This document shows, in pieces, positions 43,652 through 56,174 of a stretch of 64,000 nt of DNA. How positions within the stretch are numbered: position 1 is the first letter of the stretch; each line of letters begins with the position of its first letter. Origin of the DNA: Anisodus tanguticus (taxonomy: Eukaryota > Streptophyta > Magnoliopsida > Solanales > Solanaceae); NCBI GenBank assembly GCA_034509755.1, contig CM067541.1:17968001-18032000 (forward strand). Reading direction: 5' to 3'. The notes beneath the pieces were generated by a model. That model was not told where the DNA came from. It saw nothing but the letters and a program-made list of their open reading frames with translations, and ran no database searches. A program made the position numbers and the translations under genes.

Positions 43652-46392
43652 ATCCCCTCTTGAAAGAGATTTTGGCGCACACACAAGGTGCATACTTTCA
43701 GGAATATGAAAGTGATGTCTTGAACCGTCAGTGTTTAATGTAAGTCAAGACAATGGTACCAACACAATACCTCTCATTTATTCGTTTCTTCTTATTGTTC
43801 TGTCTGTTGTGGTCGTGGACACACTTGGATTCTTAAGTGCGTTCATTTGAGGCGGCATGTCCTTGCACTTAAATAGGTGATCTCCTACAAGGTATCATGT
43901 TATACCCCACTTCACAAGTGTTAGGAATCATTAAAAGTTTCCCCAACCTTTACCTCAATCGTTTGAGGATCGTTAAAGGTTTGGAAGCTTAACATTTACC
44001 CACCATCCAGGTAGCACTTTAATGTCTATCGCGGGAACGACTTTGGATTTATGTTTCTTTACATAAATCATAATCTGAAGTGCTCTTGCTTCCACCGAAG
44101 CGCTCAACTGAACCTTTTACAGCTTAGTTTTCCCATTTAACCAAATTCTTGGGATCTCCAGTCAATATGGTTGGGTTACCACCGCAAAGGTTCGTATTGT
44201 TTGGGTTTTAAGCACATTTCCCTAGATAGGCAAAACTCTTGATCTTCGGGTAGTCCCTTAGTTAAAGGGTTCGCTATATCTTTTGATTAATAATCAAGGA
44301 AATGACACCTGTGATGATCAACTGTCATACGATCTTATGTCTCCAACCGATATATCCAGACGCCGTCATATGTGCCCTTCCTAAAGCCGACCGGCTAGCC
44401 ACAGTGTATAACTACCGAAGGCACGGGTTTCTCCCAATAAGGGACGTCCTCTAAGGAGCCCTTGAAGTTACTCAACTTCTTCTCATGCTTTGTTTAAAGC
44501 GATAAACTCTGATTCCATCATGAATCGGCCGATGCAAGTTTGCTTAGAGGATTTTCAAAGACACACCATACACATCCACTTGTGGCTTTGGTGTTCTTCA
44601 AGTCCGATGTCCAGTTTGCATCACTGTGTTCTTCCACAACCGCTGGACATCCAGAATATCATAATCCGTAATAAGTGAAGATTTCAGATATCGTCATATC
44701 TAATTTAACGCCTTCTATCAATCATTTTTAGAATCATTAGTGAACCTTAGTTCAACTGATCTACTTTGTAAGTCGATACTAGGTCGGTTGTAGTGTGTAA
44801 AATACATTGAACTATATGTGACCGCACATATCGCTCCTGGTATACGGGTGCACCATGATTTCAATCAATTCTATGATTCGTATCCATTGGTGACTTCAAC
44901 GAGACTGTCAAATACCTCACAAATGAGATTGGAATTAGACAAGTCTGTTAGATGTCTTAGAAATCCCAATGCCTAAATGTCATTTGTGATACCCATATCT
45001 TTCATATCGAGACTTTTGTTTCAATATGACTTCCACTTTCAGACTATTGATTTTCCAACTGTTGGCTTTCTAACTTCAGAGTCAATGTTTCTATTGTTAG
45101 ATTTATTATTTCTGTTTCACCTAAAACTTTCAGGACCAAAATGTAAACATTTCAGGGACAAAAAAGAAAGTTCAGGAAGAAGCTCAACAGTCCAACAAAC
45201 CAACTCTGATCCTCCCCTTCCAACTCTCCGGTTAGGAAGGTTGTATCAACATCCATGTCACGCAAGACTGCAATGGCCCTAGATGTTAAGTTATTCACAT
45301 GGGAGCAAATGTCCAAGTATCCGAGGCCTTATACTCGACAGTAGATCCATCTACTTTGTACTCAACGTGAGTATCCATTTTTACAACCCAAATGTTCTTT
45401 TCCCTGAGGAAGGTCAACCATTACACAAGTATTGTTCTATCTGCTGGAATATATGTCTCTTTCTGTAGCTTCTTTCCAAAGCAACGCTTCTAGATATGAC
45501 AATTCTTTGTTAATTGTTCATGGTTCATTCTCAACCATACAAGCTAGAAGGCTTGGAACAACTCTTTGTCGCTTTTTTGCTCCATCTTGGTTCAACATCT
45601 AGAATCCCTGAGTTCTGTAGATCTGGAATGTCTAGTTCCGGATAATCAGGTACTCGCGGGTTCTTGTTAACCTCGAGCAATTACTTCTTTTTCCTTCTCA
45701 AGGAAAGTTATCTTCAAAGAATTCAACATTTTTTGACACTAAGAGGCGATAAACACTACTGTTATTTGAAAATCCAGTGGATATGTCATCTACAGTCTTA
45801 GGTCCAACGTGACCTATTTTGGTATTCCAATATTTACCAAGCCACCCCACATCACAACATTTGTAGGTGGGATACTTTCCATGTTTCATATGGAGGGTTA
45901 TCCTTATCCTTATGTGGAGTTATATTGAGAATCGCATTAGCGGTAAGGATCGCCTTGCCCCATATATTTTGGGCGTATGACTTTGCGTTTGGCTAACACC
46001 GTTAGACTGAGATGAGTAATGAGCAGTCGTTTGATGAACGATGCTTCACATTCTCCCCCTCTATCACTATGAATTCCTCAATCTGTAGGCTTGATTGATT
46101 TTCAACTTCTGCTCTGTATCGCTTATCCGCTTCAACATTTTCATCTTTGCTTTTCAACAAAAAAGGATGCAATACGTTGTACCATCATCAATGTAGGTCA
46201 CAAAGTACTTGTCTCCCCCTCTATTTTGTACAAACTTTAAATCACCCATGTAGGTGTGACTGAGTTCTAGAGAAGCGGTGCTTCGTTCGCTATCCCTTTG
46301 ACGGAATGGAAAGGTGATTTTGCCTCTTCGCCCACCTCTTATTCATTTTGAGGGTTTATGTTGACAGAAGACAACAATCTCAACTGAGTTAG
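43652..46392 (-). pseudogene. Element E pol remnants, including the RT replacement segment
   Basis: From right to left on the minus strand: integrase remnants (46392 to about 45650, for example KTVDDISTGFSNNSSVYRLL), RT N-terminal part (about 45540 to 45226), the unrelated segment also found in element A (about 45225-45023), RT C-terminal and RNase H pieces (about 45020-44220), and the conserved 3' non-coding stretch down to the polypurine tract at 43652-43665. All frames are broken. Confidence 0.8.
46388..46392. repeat. Left target-site duplication of the large solo LTR
   Basis: GTTAG here recurs at 49646-49650, bracketing the 3253-bp insertion. Confidence 0.9.
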
Positions 46393-47494
46393 TGTCGCAC
46401 CCGATTTTGACCTGCGGGCTTCGCGACGCGATGGCGTCGATCCCTCTGGATCGGACAAAAATGCTTGCTTGAGGAGTCGCCACCTAATTATTCTAAGGTG
46501 AATTAGGGCACCTGAATGTCAACTAAAAGCTGCAAAATAACTCCAATTTTGTAGTCTGCGAAACTAATGAGATTCTAGGTAAGTGTTCTCTATTATCCTA
46601 AAGGGAAGGGGTTAGGCATCCTTTAAGATTCGCTAACTTGCGGTTATCCGATCAAACTCAGGTTAATTATTGTACTAAGAAAAATGCATGTTTAAAAATA
46701 TAAAGTTAAAATGATGTTGCAAGTACTTAATGAAATGATGCATTTGTACAAGTATACATTTGTATGGCATTAACATACATGCAAAGCTAAAAAAAATATA
46801 AGTATGCATTTGTATGGAAATTGATAAGAATGTATGCAAAGTGATTATTATGGGCGACGGGCCTAAATAAATAAACTAACGATTAACGATTTTAAAACTA
46901 ACCGAGCCTAAAAATAAATAAACTAGCGACGGGTTTCAAGTTTTGACTACCCTATTAATTAATCTAATTCTACCTATTCTAAATATTTCAATAATTTCAC
47001 GAGTACAATAATATTACAATACAAAATGGAATAAAGCTGAATTAAAGAAAGTAAAAGACAACAACAAAAATAAATAATCTTCGAGGGGTATTTGCCTTCT
47101 TTGACTTTATCTTTGCAAGTGTCAAGAATAAAAGGTTAGAAACAATTGAATATACATAACTTCGGATCCGTATCCAAAACAATAAATGTTCGATTACGGA
47201 GGGCTCAAAGCTTAAATTTTGAAAAGATCATTCCAATCACGTCGTGGTGCGAACACATGACTCGTTGGTCATTTTAGTTGCCTTGCCTACCGAACATGTT
47301 GGTCTCTCGGGTGAAAAAGATTTAAGTTTCATCCTTGCCCGAAGTTTTATTTTCCGTCTTTACAACTGTGGAGGCCTCAAAAATCGACAGATATTTTTTC
47401 ATCGGCCAATATGTAGTATAATATTCAAACCAGTAAAATGGTGTCGAAAACAGTAAAAAGAAAAACAGAAATTGAGAGATGATATCCGAAGGGA

Positions 47495-47995
47495 CGCGGC
47501 CTCGAATTCAATTTCATTGGCCTAAATGCGTATTTATATAAATCAAGTAAATCGTAAGGCAATCCGTGCACGGATGTTTAAATGCCAAAACAGTAAACTG
47601 AAACAGAAACGAAAAAAAGCGCGGCCTCGAATTCAATTTCATCGGCCCAAGTGTAGTATTAGTTAAAACAAATAAGACAGTAAAACAGTAAGATATCCGT
47701 TGCACGGATGTTTAAAACAGTAAACATTAAAGAGAAACGAAACGAAAGAAGAAAAAAAGCGCGGCCTCGAATTTATTTTCATCGGCCAATGTGCAGTGTT
47801 AGTTAAAACAAATAAAACAGTAATCCGTTGTACGGATGTTTAAAACAGAAAAAAGAAAAGAGAGAAACGAAAAAAAAAAAAAAGCGCGGCCTCGAATTTA
47901 ATTTCATCGGCCAGTATAGTATTTAATTCAAAACAGTAAAACAACAAAATATCCGTTGCACGGATGTTTAACTGCCAAAAAAAAAATAGCAGCAG
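47495..47995. repeat. Minisatellite with GCGGCCTCGAATT units
   Basis: About four units of 120-140 bp, with GCGGCCTCGAATTCAATTTC near 47496, 47620, 47759 and 47885, each followed by ATCGGCC and a CCGTTGCACGGATGTTTAAA stretch. Confidence 0.8.
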
Positions 47996-47999
47996 TTCG

Positions 48000-48640
48000 C
48001 AAAAATGTCCGACCCGAATTCTGAAATTTGACCCGACCCGGATTCAAATATATATTTTTTATTTTCAGATAATAAACAACAAGATATTAAAACAAAAAAT
48101 CTGGAAATTCATTCGAACCGGGTCGAATCAACCCGACCCGGAACAGTGACCCGACCCGAATCGGATGTTTTTCAGGTAACCAACAACACTATAAACACAA
48201 CAAAAATCGGAATTTAACCGAACCAAGGTCGACCCGACACGGTCGGTTGACCCGACCCGAATCGGATGTTTTTCAACCCGAATCGATTTTCTCCAAATTT
48301 CGGTGTAACCAACAAGACAATATAAACATACAAAAATCGGGAAATTAACCGAACCGGTCGACCCGGTCGGTGACCCGACCGAATCGGATGTTTTTCAACC
48401 CGAATCGATTTTCTCCAAATTTCGGGTAACCAACAACACGCATAAAACATAAAAATCTCGGAAATTCATTCAAACTCCGGTCGACCCGACCGGGTTAGTG
48501 ACCCGACCGAACAGTGACCCCACCCGGAAGAACTTTTTTTCCAAATCTTCAGATAACCAACAAGGAGATATAAAAGCATAAAAATATGGAAAACTTACCT
48601 AAATCGGGTTGACCCGACCCGACCCGACAGTGAGCAAAAA
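48000..48640. repeat. Minisatellite with GACCCGACCCGAATCGGATG units
   Basis: About five units of 105-120 bp. Each has a CCCGACC-type block, TCGGATGTTTTTCA, TTTTCTCCAAATTTCGG and TAACCAACAA followed by an ATAAAAATCGGAAATT-like stretch. Confidence 0.8.
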
Positions 48641-48779
48641 TGGCAAAATAATACCCGATTTCCGACATAAGCTCCGACCAAAACTCCCTATTTTCGGGCA
48701 AAAAATCCACAAAATCGACCCCCCAAAACAGTGAACGAAAATGGGGTATTTATAGATGGGTTTCGAATTTTTGGGGAGT

Positions 48780-49265
48780 AGGTATGGGTGAAGTGATGGG
48801 TGCGGCGTAGTGGTGTTAGGGTGGTGTCGGCGTCGTGGTGTTAGGGTGGTGGTGTGTGCGGCGGCGGGTGTTAGGAGTGTGGGGGTTTGTGCGGCGAGGT
48901 GACCGGGGTGTGGGGGTGTGTGCGGCGAGGTGACATGCGACGTGGGGTCGCCGGTATGGGGGGTATGGGGGTGTGCGGCGGCTGAGCTGAAAAAAGGGGA
49001 GAGTGAGAGTTGATTTCTTTTTGTTGTGTTTGTGGAGTTAGATGTAGTAGGGTTTTGGTTTAAAGGGGGGAAATAAAGGGGAAGTGGGTTTGGGCTTGCG
49101 GGTCGGCCGGTTGGGCCTGGGGCGGGTGAAGGGATTGGGCTGTTGGGCTTGGCCGAAAAATGGGTATTTGTTTTGTGGTGGGTTTGGAGGATATGGGTGA
49201 AAATAAAGGGTTGTTGGGCTTAGCCGAAAATGGGTATTTGTTTTGTGGTGGGTTTGGAGTTGTTT
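48780..49265. repeat. G-rich degenerate repeats
   Basis: GTGGTGTTAGGGTGGTG and GGTGTGTGCGGCGAGGTGAC recur between 48800 and 48975. A second pair, TGGGTATTTGTTTTGTGGTG, occurs at about 49160 and 49224. The plus strand has strong G/C strand asymmetry. Confidence 0.7.
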
Positions 49266-49650
49266 TAGGGGAAATGAAATGGGTTATGGGTTTAAAATAT
49301 AAAAAGGGTTTTATTATATATAAATAAATAAATAAAAGCTTTGCAAAATTTATAAATTGTAAAGATGATAATATGATAAAATATAATATTTGTGAAATGC
49401 TTGATGCTTAAATAAAAAAATCAAAATGCAATGCCGTTTTGCGAAAATAAAATAACATATAATATTAGGATAAAAGTATGCTTGTGATATAAAAATGCAA
49501 ATGACAAATAAAAAATGCAAGCAATACTAATAATAATGATATATATACATATGTATGCCTATATTTTAAAATTGTTTTAAAGTGTCAAAAATATTAAAAA
49601 TTGCAAATAAAATCATAAAAGATGGGACAAAATTGGGTGTCAACAGTTAG

Positions 49651-50640
49651 CTTTTAAATGGCTTTCTAATCAACGTGTCTTAATCTATGATGACATAGAT
49701 GCACGGATTACAAATATATCATTCATTTGGCTACAAACATATTGTACCATTCTTAGTTATTACAGACCTGTTGGACTAGTCTCAAACCATCTTGAGCAAC
49801 AGCGTCCCTGAAACCAAGTTTGGGACATGTATCACCTCTTTTTAGAGTGATCTCATTCCCTGAAGTCTTATTGAGGATAACCTCTCCAACCCCTTCTACT
49901 TTAGAGGTGGTGTTGCTTCACATGAATAACCTCTTGCTCGTGGTTAGGGCGTAACCGGATCATATGTGATCTGGATACTCTGGCCTACTCCAGTTGCCTT
50001 GACACACTGAGTATCCAATTTCTTTCTGCCTTTCTTTCTGGCCTTCAGATCATTTAAGACCTGGAAACTCTGGCCCACTCTAGTCACATGTAGGCTTTGT
50101 TCGACTGAGTGCCCAATGTCATCCTATCAAATAAAGGATCTTCTGTCAGATAGTGTGACAGGTTCAACGTCTTAAAATAAGCCATTATCTTTTAGTCCTC
50201 TTCCTTTGAGATTGGTGCCCAAACAATTCCTAGCGCTTGCTTAAGAGTGGTAATAGTTTTCGCACAGTCAATGGATCTCTATCCTTCGTATGTGCGAACA
50301 TACTTTACACACTTTTAATAATTACACCCAAAAGAACGAATCTTTTAGGTTTTGTTTTCCAGTATCCAATCTTTAACCGGGAAGGAGGGAGATTCAATAT
50401 CTGATTTTAGAGTGTAGGGAATATAAGTTTTAATGAAAACACTTTCATATTCCTAGCCTTGCTTTACACACTATTATTCAGATATTATCTAAACACATTA
50501 TAGATAAGGAATGATAAATTAACTTAGACCTTTTGGACTCTGGCCCACTTCAGTCAGACTGAGTGTCCATTTTCTCCTTACCATAATTCAGATCATTTGT
50601 CTGGGACTGATATAGGCCCTCTGCTACATGATAGAACAAC
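49651..50640 (-). other. Element E 5' interior with inverted copies of the GTGGGCCAGA repeats
   Basis: Matches element A 4500-5500 in reverse, including CTCTGGCCCACT...GACTGAGTGTCC phrases near 49975, 50068 and 50528 (plus reading). No intact frame. Confidence 0.7.
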
Positions 50641-50996
50641 ATTTTCAGCCTTCTCCTCTTCTCCTAGTTGACATCTTCAGCCTCTTGTGGACGCTTATTT
50701 CCACCACCCTCGGGAGCGGTGACACAAACTCATCCTTGATCTTTAGTCGTACTAGCATGACTATCAGCAGTATCTTGAAGCTCAGCGTCAGATCCAGAGA
50801 TCCCACCTTCGACGGAAATAGATTTGTAACTATCGTCAAAGATAGAGCCAAAACTAGGACCAGATTTGAAAGCACGGTTGTTGACAGAGACAGTGTTTGA
50901 ACTGTTAACAGAACTGTCGACAGAACTATTTTCAAGAAGAAAACCACAGCCAGATTTAGGACCATGTCTGCTGGCAAACATCTTTCGAACACTAAT
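50641..50996 (-). pseudogene. Element E gag-position ORF
   Basis: The minus strand reads MFASRHGPKSGCGFLLEN then a Ser/Asn/Val-rich stretch, FGSIFDDSYKSISVEGG and SDAELQDTADSHASTT, before a stop. It begins with an ATG a few bases inside the primer position, so this may be the true start of the unusual ORF shared with element A. No zinc knuckle or UBN2 motif. Function unknown. Confidence 0.55.
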
Positions 50997-50997
50997 A

Positions 50998-51014
50998 CAA
51001 TCTTGTCTTAAAAT
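50998..51014 (-). other. Primer-binding position of element E
   Basis: In plus reading CAATCTTGTCTTAAAAT directly adjoins the LTR at 51015. On the minus strand this is ATTTTAAGACAAGATTG, the full 15-base complement of the LTR motif preserved at 9337-9351. Confidence 0.7.
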
Positions 51015-51655
51015 TGTTGGGTGTAAAGCAGGACGAGAATAGTAAATAACTATTACAAGTGCTTCGAAAGGATAAACCATAAATATTACAATATCAACAA
51101 GCTTGTAGTAAATAAGAATTGTGACAACAACAAGCTTTTTGAGTTCTTGAATCAGTCTTGAATCTTTATACCAATTGGCAGAAAGCTCTTTGAATCTTGA
51201 TAACCTGAAATCAAGAGACACTAAATATGGAAGTGTTACAATTGTGCTGAGTCGAGTGATGACACTCTGTCTTTAAGATAAAATTTCCCCATATATATGT
51301 TTTTACGTTAGCGGACAATAGTCTCCCAAGATAAAACAGCAAACTATCATTTGTGCAAAGCAAACACAAGTGATTCTAGCGAAGAAAACGAATAACAAAA
51401 GATTTCTAAGAGGAGAGGATTTGCAACAAGAATTTCAGAATTGTTGTTCTTGAAAAGTGTGTTTCCAAGTTGTGTATATCTCTATAGAATTGAGCCAAAG
51501 GCCTCAATTTATAGGTGTGCAAGATGACCTTTCAAATTCCCCATAATGGCATTCAATTGCCATGTATTGGATGGCTTTTAATCCCCAAGTAATGCGGCAA
51601 AATAATGGTCCAAGTAATGACTATTATTGGGTGGATTCAATGTCATTGAAGCAGT
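51015..51655 (-). repeat. 5' LTR of element E, outer part deleted
   Basis: Starts TGTTGGGTGTAAAGCAGG and follows the left LTR as far as GGATTCAATGTCATTGAAGC, then breaks off. A short copy of its own sequence (CCAAGTTGTGTATATCTCTA) is reused at the junction (about 51656-51680). The GC-rich module is missing. Confidence 0.85.
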
Positions 51656-52158
51656 CCAAGTTGTGTATATCTCTATAGAAAGATGACATTCTTTTTGAAA
51701 TAGATTAAAAAGAAAATAATGTCATATAAAATGGAACAAATAGAGTAAGAAAATGCTTATTATAGATATTTACAAATCACAAATAATTAGAGTAAAATTA
51801 AAATGAATATTCCGTACATACAAAAAGTTACTAGTCCTCCTAATTTCAAAGGAAAAAATAGTATTAGATGTGGTGCATCTCTCGAGTTTGGACTTTGGAG
51901 TGTTGATATGAAAAAATCATTGTGAGAGACGGCTTCCCGAATGGGGCCTACGCGGAGGAATCCTGATATAGTCAACAACCTCAGTGAAAACGTAACATTT
52001 GAAGCTATAAAGTGTCATATCTGAATAGGCCATTTCCCTTTTGCCTCTGCTGCCTACGCCTTCCTCTTTGCCTTCCCTTAATAGTTTCTGTATTCCTTTA
52101 ACACCCTCATAATCCTTCTATTCTTTGAACCAACCCATTGAAAGCTAACAAAAAAAAA
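51656..52158. other. Intergenic and former promoter of the ICE1-like pseudogene
   Basis: No gene. The last 150 bp are CT-rich leader-like sequence (CTGCCTACGCCTTCCTCTTT) running into AACAAAAAAAAATG. Near 51690-51760 there is a weak Stowaway-like patch. Confidence 0.5.
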
Positions 52159-52222
52159 ATGCTCTCAAGAGTGAACACTATGGTTTGGAATATGGAAGAC
52201 AAAGAAGATGAAGAAACAACTA

Positions 52223-52227
52223 TTACC
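52223..52227. repeat. Target-site duplication of the first LTR in the ICE1-like exon
   Basis: TTACC here and at 53624-53628 bracket the LTR at 52228-53623. Confidence 0.8.
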
Positions 52228-53623
52228 TGTTGGATTTTGTTGGGTTCAAAACATATAAGTAAGCACAACGGAAGTTTAAAATTTTGTTCTACTTACCCCA
52301 ACAATTTCTTCTGGTATTGTTATACGACAATCAAAACTTGTAACATAAAATTAAAACACTTACATGTTGTATTATCTGGAGTCTTTACTTATGGATTACA
52401 CGCGACTGTCCCTTCGACTACAAACACTATGCTATGGTGTATTCCTATGTCAAGAAAGCCAGGAAATCTTGGCAGAGGTTCGAGAGAGATTCGTCCTAGA
52501 CTCTAAGTCATGAATTGTTTTTGAATTGTTCTTAGTATATTAAAAACTAGAGATTAGTGTTGTATATATAGTGGTTTTTAGGTCACAAAACGGATTAAGG
52601 TTGGGCTCCAAGCCTGGACCAAAACCGAGGTGCAGTGGGCTAGTGTGACTGGGCCCACTGCCGGGTTGGCGCCGCGGCGCCTTACGTAAATTTCTGTTTT
52701 TCATTTTCATTTAATATATATATTCAGCACATCAAATCCAAAATCTAATTTTGATTTAATTAAATAATTTTCATTCAATAGACGAACTCAATATGTGAAG
52801 TACGTTTACATGAATCCAGCAAACATAACCTTTATGTGAGATGATAAATTCCTTTCATTCGCGACACACTCGATCAAGCTTAGGATTTGTCATGTGTCTA
52901 TCCAAATGGCTTGATCACTTTATCTCATCTATATTAGTCGACAACTAGACCATATTCTACATATGTCTCTTGCATTGGCCAATGACTTGGTCGACCTAAT
53001 ATCACTGAGAAGTTGAGTGTTCTCTCGAATATTCAATCGAGGAATGAATCCTATTCTTAGCTCAACTACCACATTAATTTACATTATAATGCACTCAACA
53101 CAAGCTGTATCTTATCCTATAAGGAGTTTAAGCTTAGGACATGGTCAAAGTACATTACTCTGTAAACAAGGTGCGTATTGACCTCAAGTCAAATGACCTT
53201 CATCTCCCACATGCTGATAACACTTTAGACATGTATAACAAATAGTTTATCAGCAGGGTATACCAATACTTTCCAAAAGTATCCATGTGTCCATCACTAG
53301 TAACCATTACTAGTAGCGTGTGAGACATACTATATTCTCTAAGAATGTGACGCAGACCACATGTCGACTTATAACATATCATCGATATTTCATTCTCGAT
53401 GATCATTAGTCGAGGCTATTTTAGAGTTACGCTCTATCATCAATATCTCACTCTATTAATGACAACGTAAGCTCAAGGGATACACATTAATGAATAATTA
53501 CAAACAATCAAATAATAATTCAATAATTGCAACTGCCATAAATATTAATCTTATTAATAATACGAATGTGTTCAAGTACATTTATCCCTGATAATGATTG
53601 TCTCTACGATATACATATTTTCA
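52228..53623. mobile_element. Solo LTR, family G, copy 1
   Basis: Starts TGTTGGATTTTGTTGGG and ends CATATTTTCA, with TSD TTACC on both sides. It carries TATATATAG near 52563 and a GC-rich core GGCGCCGCGGCGCCTTACG near 52670. Nothing coding. It lacks about 170 bp present in copy 2 (near 54220-54400). Confidence 0.82.
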
Positions 53624-53689
53624 TTACCAACAAGGAAAATAACAATAGTGGGCTTGAAAACAAAGATAATATAGAAATAGGTGTAGTGA

Positions 53690-55236
53690 TTTGTTGGGTT
53701 CAAAACATGTAAGTAGACACAACGGAAGTTTAAAATTTTGTTCTACTTACTCCAACAATTTCTTCGGTATGATTATATAACAATCAAAACCTGTAACATA
53801 AAACATGAACACCTACAGGTTGTAATATCTGGAGTCTTTACTAAAGGGTGGATACGCGATTTCCTTTTCGACTGCAAGCACAATGCTACGGTGTATTACT
53901 CTGTCAAGAAAGCCAGGAAATCTTGGCATAGGTTTGAGAGAGTTTTATCCTAGACTCTAAGTCTAGAATTTGCTTATGAGAATTAGTGTTTTTAATAACA
54001 ATGAGGTGTTGTATTTATAGTTACAATTAGGTCAGAAACGAATTAGGGTTGGGCTCTAAGTCTGGCCCAAAACTGAGGTGCAGTGGGCCAGTCTGACTGG
54101 GCCCACTGCCGGGTCGGAGCCGCGGCGCCTTACGTCAATAACGTTTCTCGTTTTCGTTTAATATATAATTCAGCACATTAAATTCAAAATTCAATTTTGA
54201 CTTAATTAAATAATTTCCATCTAATAGAAATTATCTCATAGTTATTATCAATTTAAATATCTCGATTCCAAATCGAATATTTAATACTTTCTCAATACAC
54301 CCTTAGATCAAAGAGACAATCGACATAGTGTGACCCTATAGGCTTTCTTATATCGACACTAATCCAATTAAGGTCCATACGGAACTCCTAAACTGTGTCG
54401 TACGATGAACTCAATATATGAAGTACGTTTACATGAATCCAACAAACATAACCTTTATGTCAGATGATAAATTCCTTTCATTCGCGACACACTCGATCAA
54501 GCTTAGGATTTGCCATGCGTCTATCCAAATGGCTTGATCACTTTATCCCATCTATATTAGTCGACAACTAGACCATATTCTAAATATGTCTCTTGCATTG
54601 GCCAATGACTTGGTCGACCTAATATCACTGAGAAGTTGAGTGCTTTCTCGAATATCCAATCGAGGAATGAATCATGTTCTTGGCTCAACTACCACCTTAG
54701 TTTACATCATAATGCACCCAACACAAGCCGCATCTTATCCTATAAGGGGTTTAAGCTTAGGACATGGTCAAAGTACATTACTTTGTAAGCAAGGTGCGTA
54801 TTGACCTCAAGTCAAATGACATTTATCTCCCACACGCTGATAACACTTTAGACATGTATAACAAATAGTTTATCAGCAGGATATATCAATATTTTCCAAA
54901 AGTATTCATGTGTCAATCACTAGTAACTATTACTAGTAGCAGGTTAGACATACTACATTCTTAGATGTAGACCACATGTCGACTTATAACATATCATCGA
55001 TATCCATTCTCGATGATCATTAGTCGAGGCCTTTTAAGAGTATGCTCTATCCTTAATATCTCACTCTATTAATGACAACGTAAGCTCAAGAGTTGCATAT
55101 TAATGAATAATTACAAATAATCAAATAATAATTCAATAATTGCAAATGCCATAAATATATTAATCTTATTAATAATACGAATGTGTTCAAATACATTTAT
55201 CCCTAATAATGATTGTCTAGAATATACACACTTTCA
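53690..55236. mobile_element. LTR, family G, copy 2
   Basis: Same orientation and family as copy 1 (TGTTGGGTTCAAAACATGTA at the left, CACACTTTCA at the right, GAGCCGCGGCGCCTTACG near 54117). Only about 60 bp of gene sequence separates the two copies. No TSD could be found (right flank ACATT), so the left edge may have changed after insertion. Confidence 0.75.
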
Positions 55237-55556
55237 ACATTCAAATCTATGCTAGATGGTGCATCAGATGTAGACCGGTACATGACCAGTAACAACAACA
55301 TGCAAAACCAAACTGAAAATATTTCTTTCACTCAAAATTTCACTGAATTAGCTGAAAACAACTTGTTTCTACAGCCATGTCTAGTGGATAATACCTCATA
55401 CCCATCTCAGGTACGTTATTTCTTGACCCAAAAAGCCTTATGTAACAACCCTTTGAATAATAGTTTTAATTTGGGTTATGAAAATGGTTTTCTTGAAACT
55501 CAAGATCTACGTGGTTTGAATAAAGGTGTGATTTTTACTAATGGGTTTCTTGATTT

Positions 55557-56174
55557 TGTTGGGGTGTGCGAAAAGTCCCACATCAAAAGTGGAAAGAAAA
55601 AAAACCCTACAATAAGGTGTGACGCCTTTTGGAGAAAATCGTGCGGTCTTGGTCCAAAGCGGACAATAACCCACCGTGTAAGAGTGTCATGGGGCTTTAT
55701 TGGCCCAACAATTGGTATCAGAGTCAATGATTTGCGAGACGAATATGAAGATGGTGGAGTGCAATGGCATGGGGGTGTGGCTTTAAGAGTGTCTTTGCCC
55801 GTCGTCTAGTGGGCCATTGTACTACCTTTATCCGGTGCAGTACGTTAACCGAGATTGAAGACACTTACACAACAAAGTAGCAGCCGACTTTGGTGTCCAT
55901 AAATACTCGAAGAGTGATGTAGGTGACACACAATTAATCTCCGAATTAGCCCATGTAATCTCATAAAAATGGTGATGGGTTGTGGAACTTAGTTCGAGGA
56001 GGAGATTGTTGAGATGTGCGAAAAAAGTCTCATATCGAAAGTGGAAAGGAAAAAAAAACTATGTATAAGGTGTAGTATTTCTTAATGGTGTGAGACTTTT
56101 TGGAGAAAACCATGCAGGCTGGACCCAAAGCCGACAATATCACACGAGTGTCTTAGGGCATTATTGGTCCAACA
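55557..56174 (+). mobile_element. TRIM retrotransposon, 618 bp
   Basis: LTRs 55557-55710 and 56007-56174 begin TGTTG and end CCAACA, flanked by a perfect TSD GATTT (55552-55556, 56175-56179). A TTGGTATCAGAGTC primer site follows the 5' LTR, and a polypurine GAGGAGGAGAT precedes the 3' LTR. About 300 bp of interior holds no gag or pol. Typical of a terminal-repeat retrotransposon in miniature. Confidence 0.92.

Larger units (their letters stand above)
46393..49645. mobile_element. Large solo LTR, 3.25 kb
   Basis: Starts TGTCGCACCCGATTTTGACC, ends AAATTGGGTGTCAACA (TG...CA), and is flanked by a perfect TSD GTTAG. There are no long internal direct repeats at the ends and no gag or pol, which fits a solo LTR left by unequal recombination. 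The size and the internal tandem repeats resemble LTRs of Ogre/Tat-type Ty3/gypsy elements, but this lineage assignment is inference. A TATA-like GGGTATTTATAGATGGG near 48745 suggests plus-strand transcription without proving orientation. Confidence 0.85.
42513..51655 (-). mobile_element. Ty1/copia LTR retrotransposon E (same family as A and C)
   Basis: The left LTR at 42513-43651 is complete. The right LTR at 51015-51655 has lost its outer part (the U3 start, including the GC-rich module). On the minus strand the interior has the same non-standard gag ORF, the same RT replacement segment and the same primer-position sequence as element A. A 3.25-kb solo LTR is inserted at 46393-49645. Because the right end is truncated, no TSD can be read (left flank TGTTT). 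Confidence 0.9.

Noticed and set aside
47495..48640. Regularly spaced repeats considered as a CRISPR array
   Set aside because: Units are 105-140 bp, degenerate, with no unique spacers, and lie inside a solo LTR in a plant genome.
52238..55239. Interpretation of the two family-G LTRs as one LTR element with a 60-bp interior
   Set aside because: The 60-bp spacer reads in phase as ICE1-like protein, copy 1 has its own TSD TTACC, and no primer site or polypurine tract is present in the spacer.
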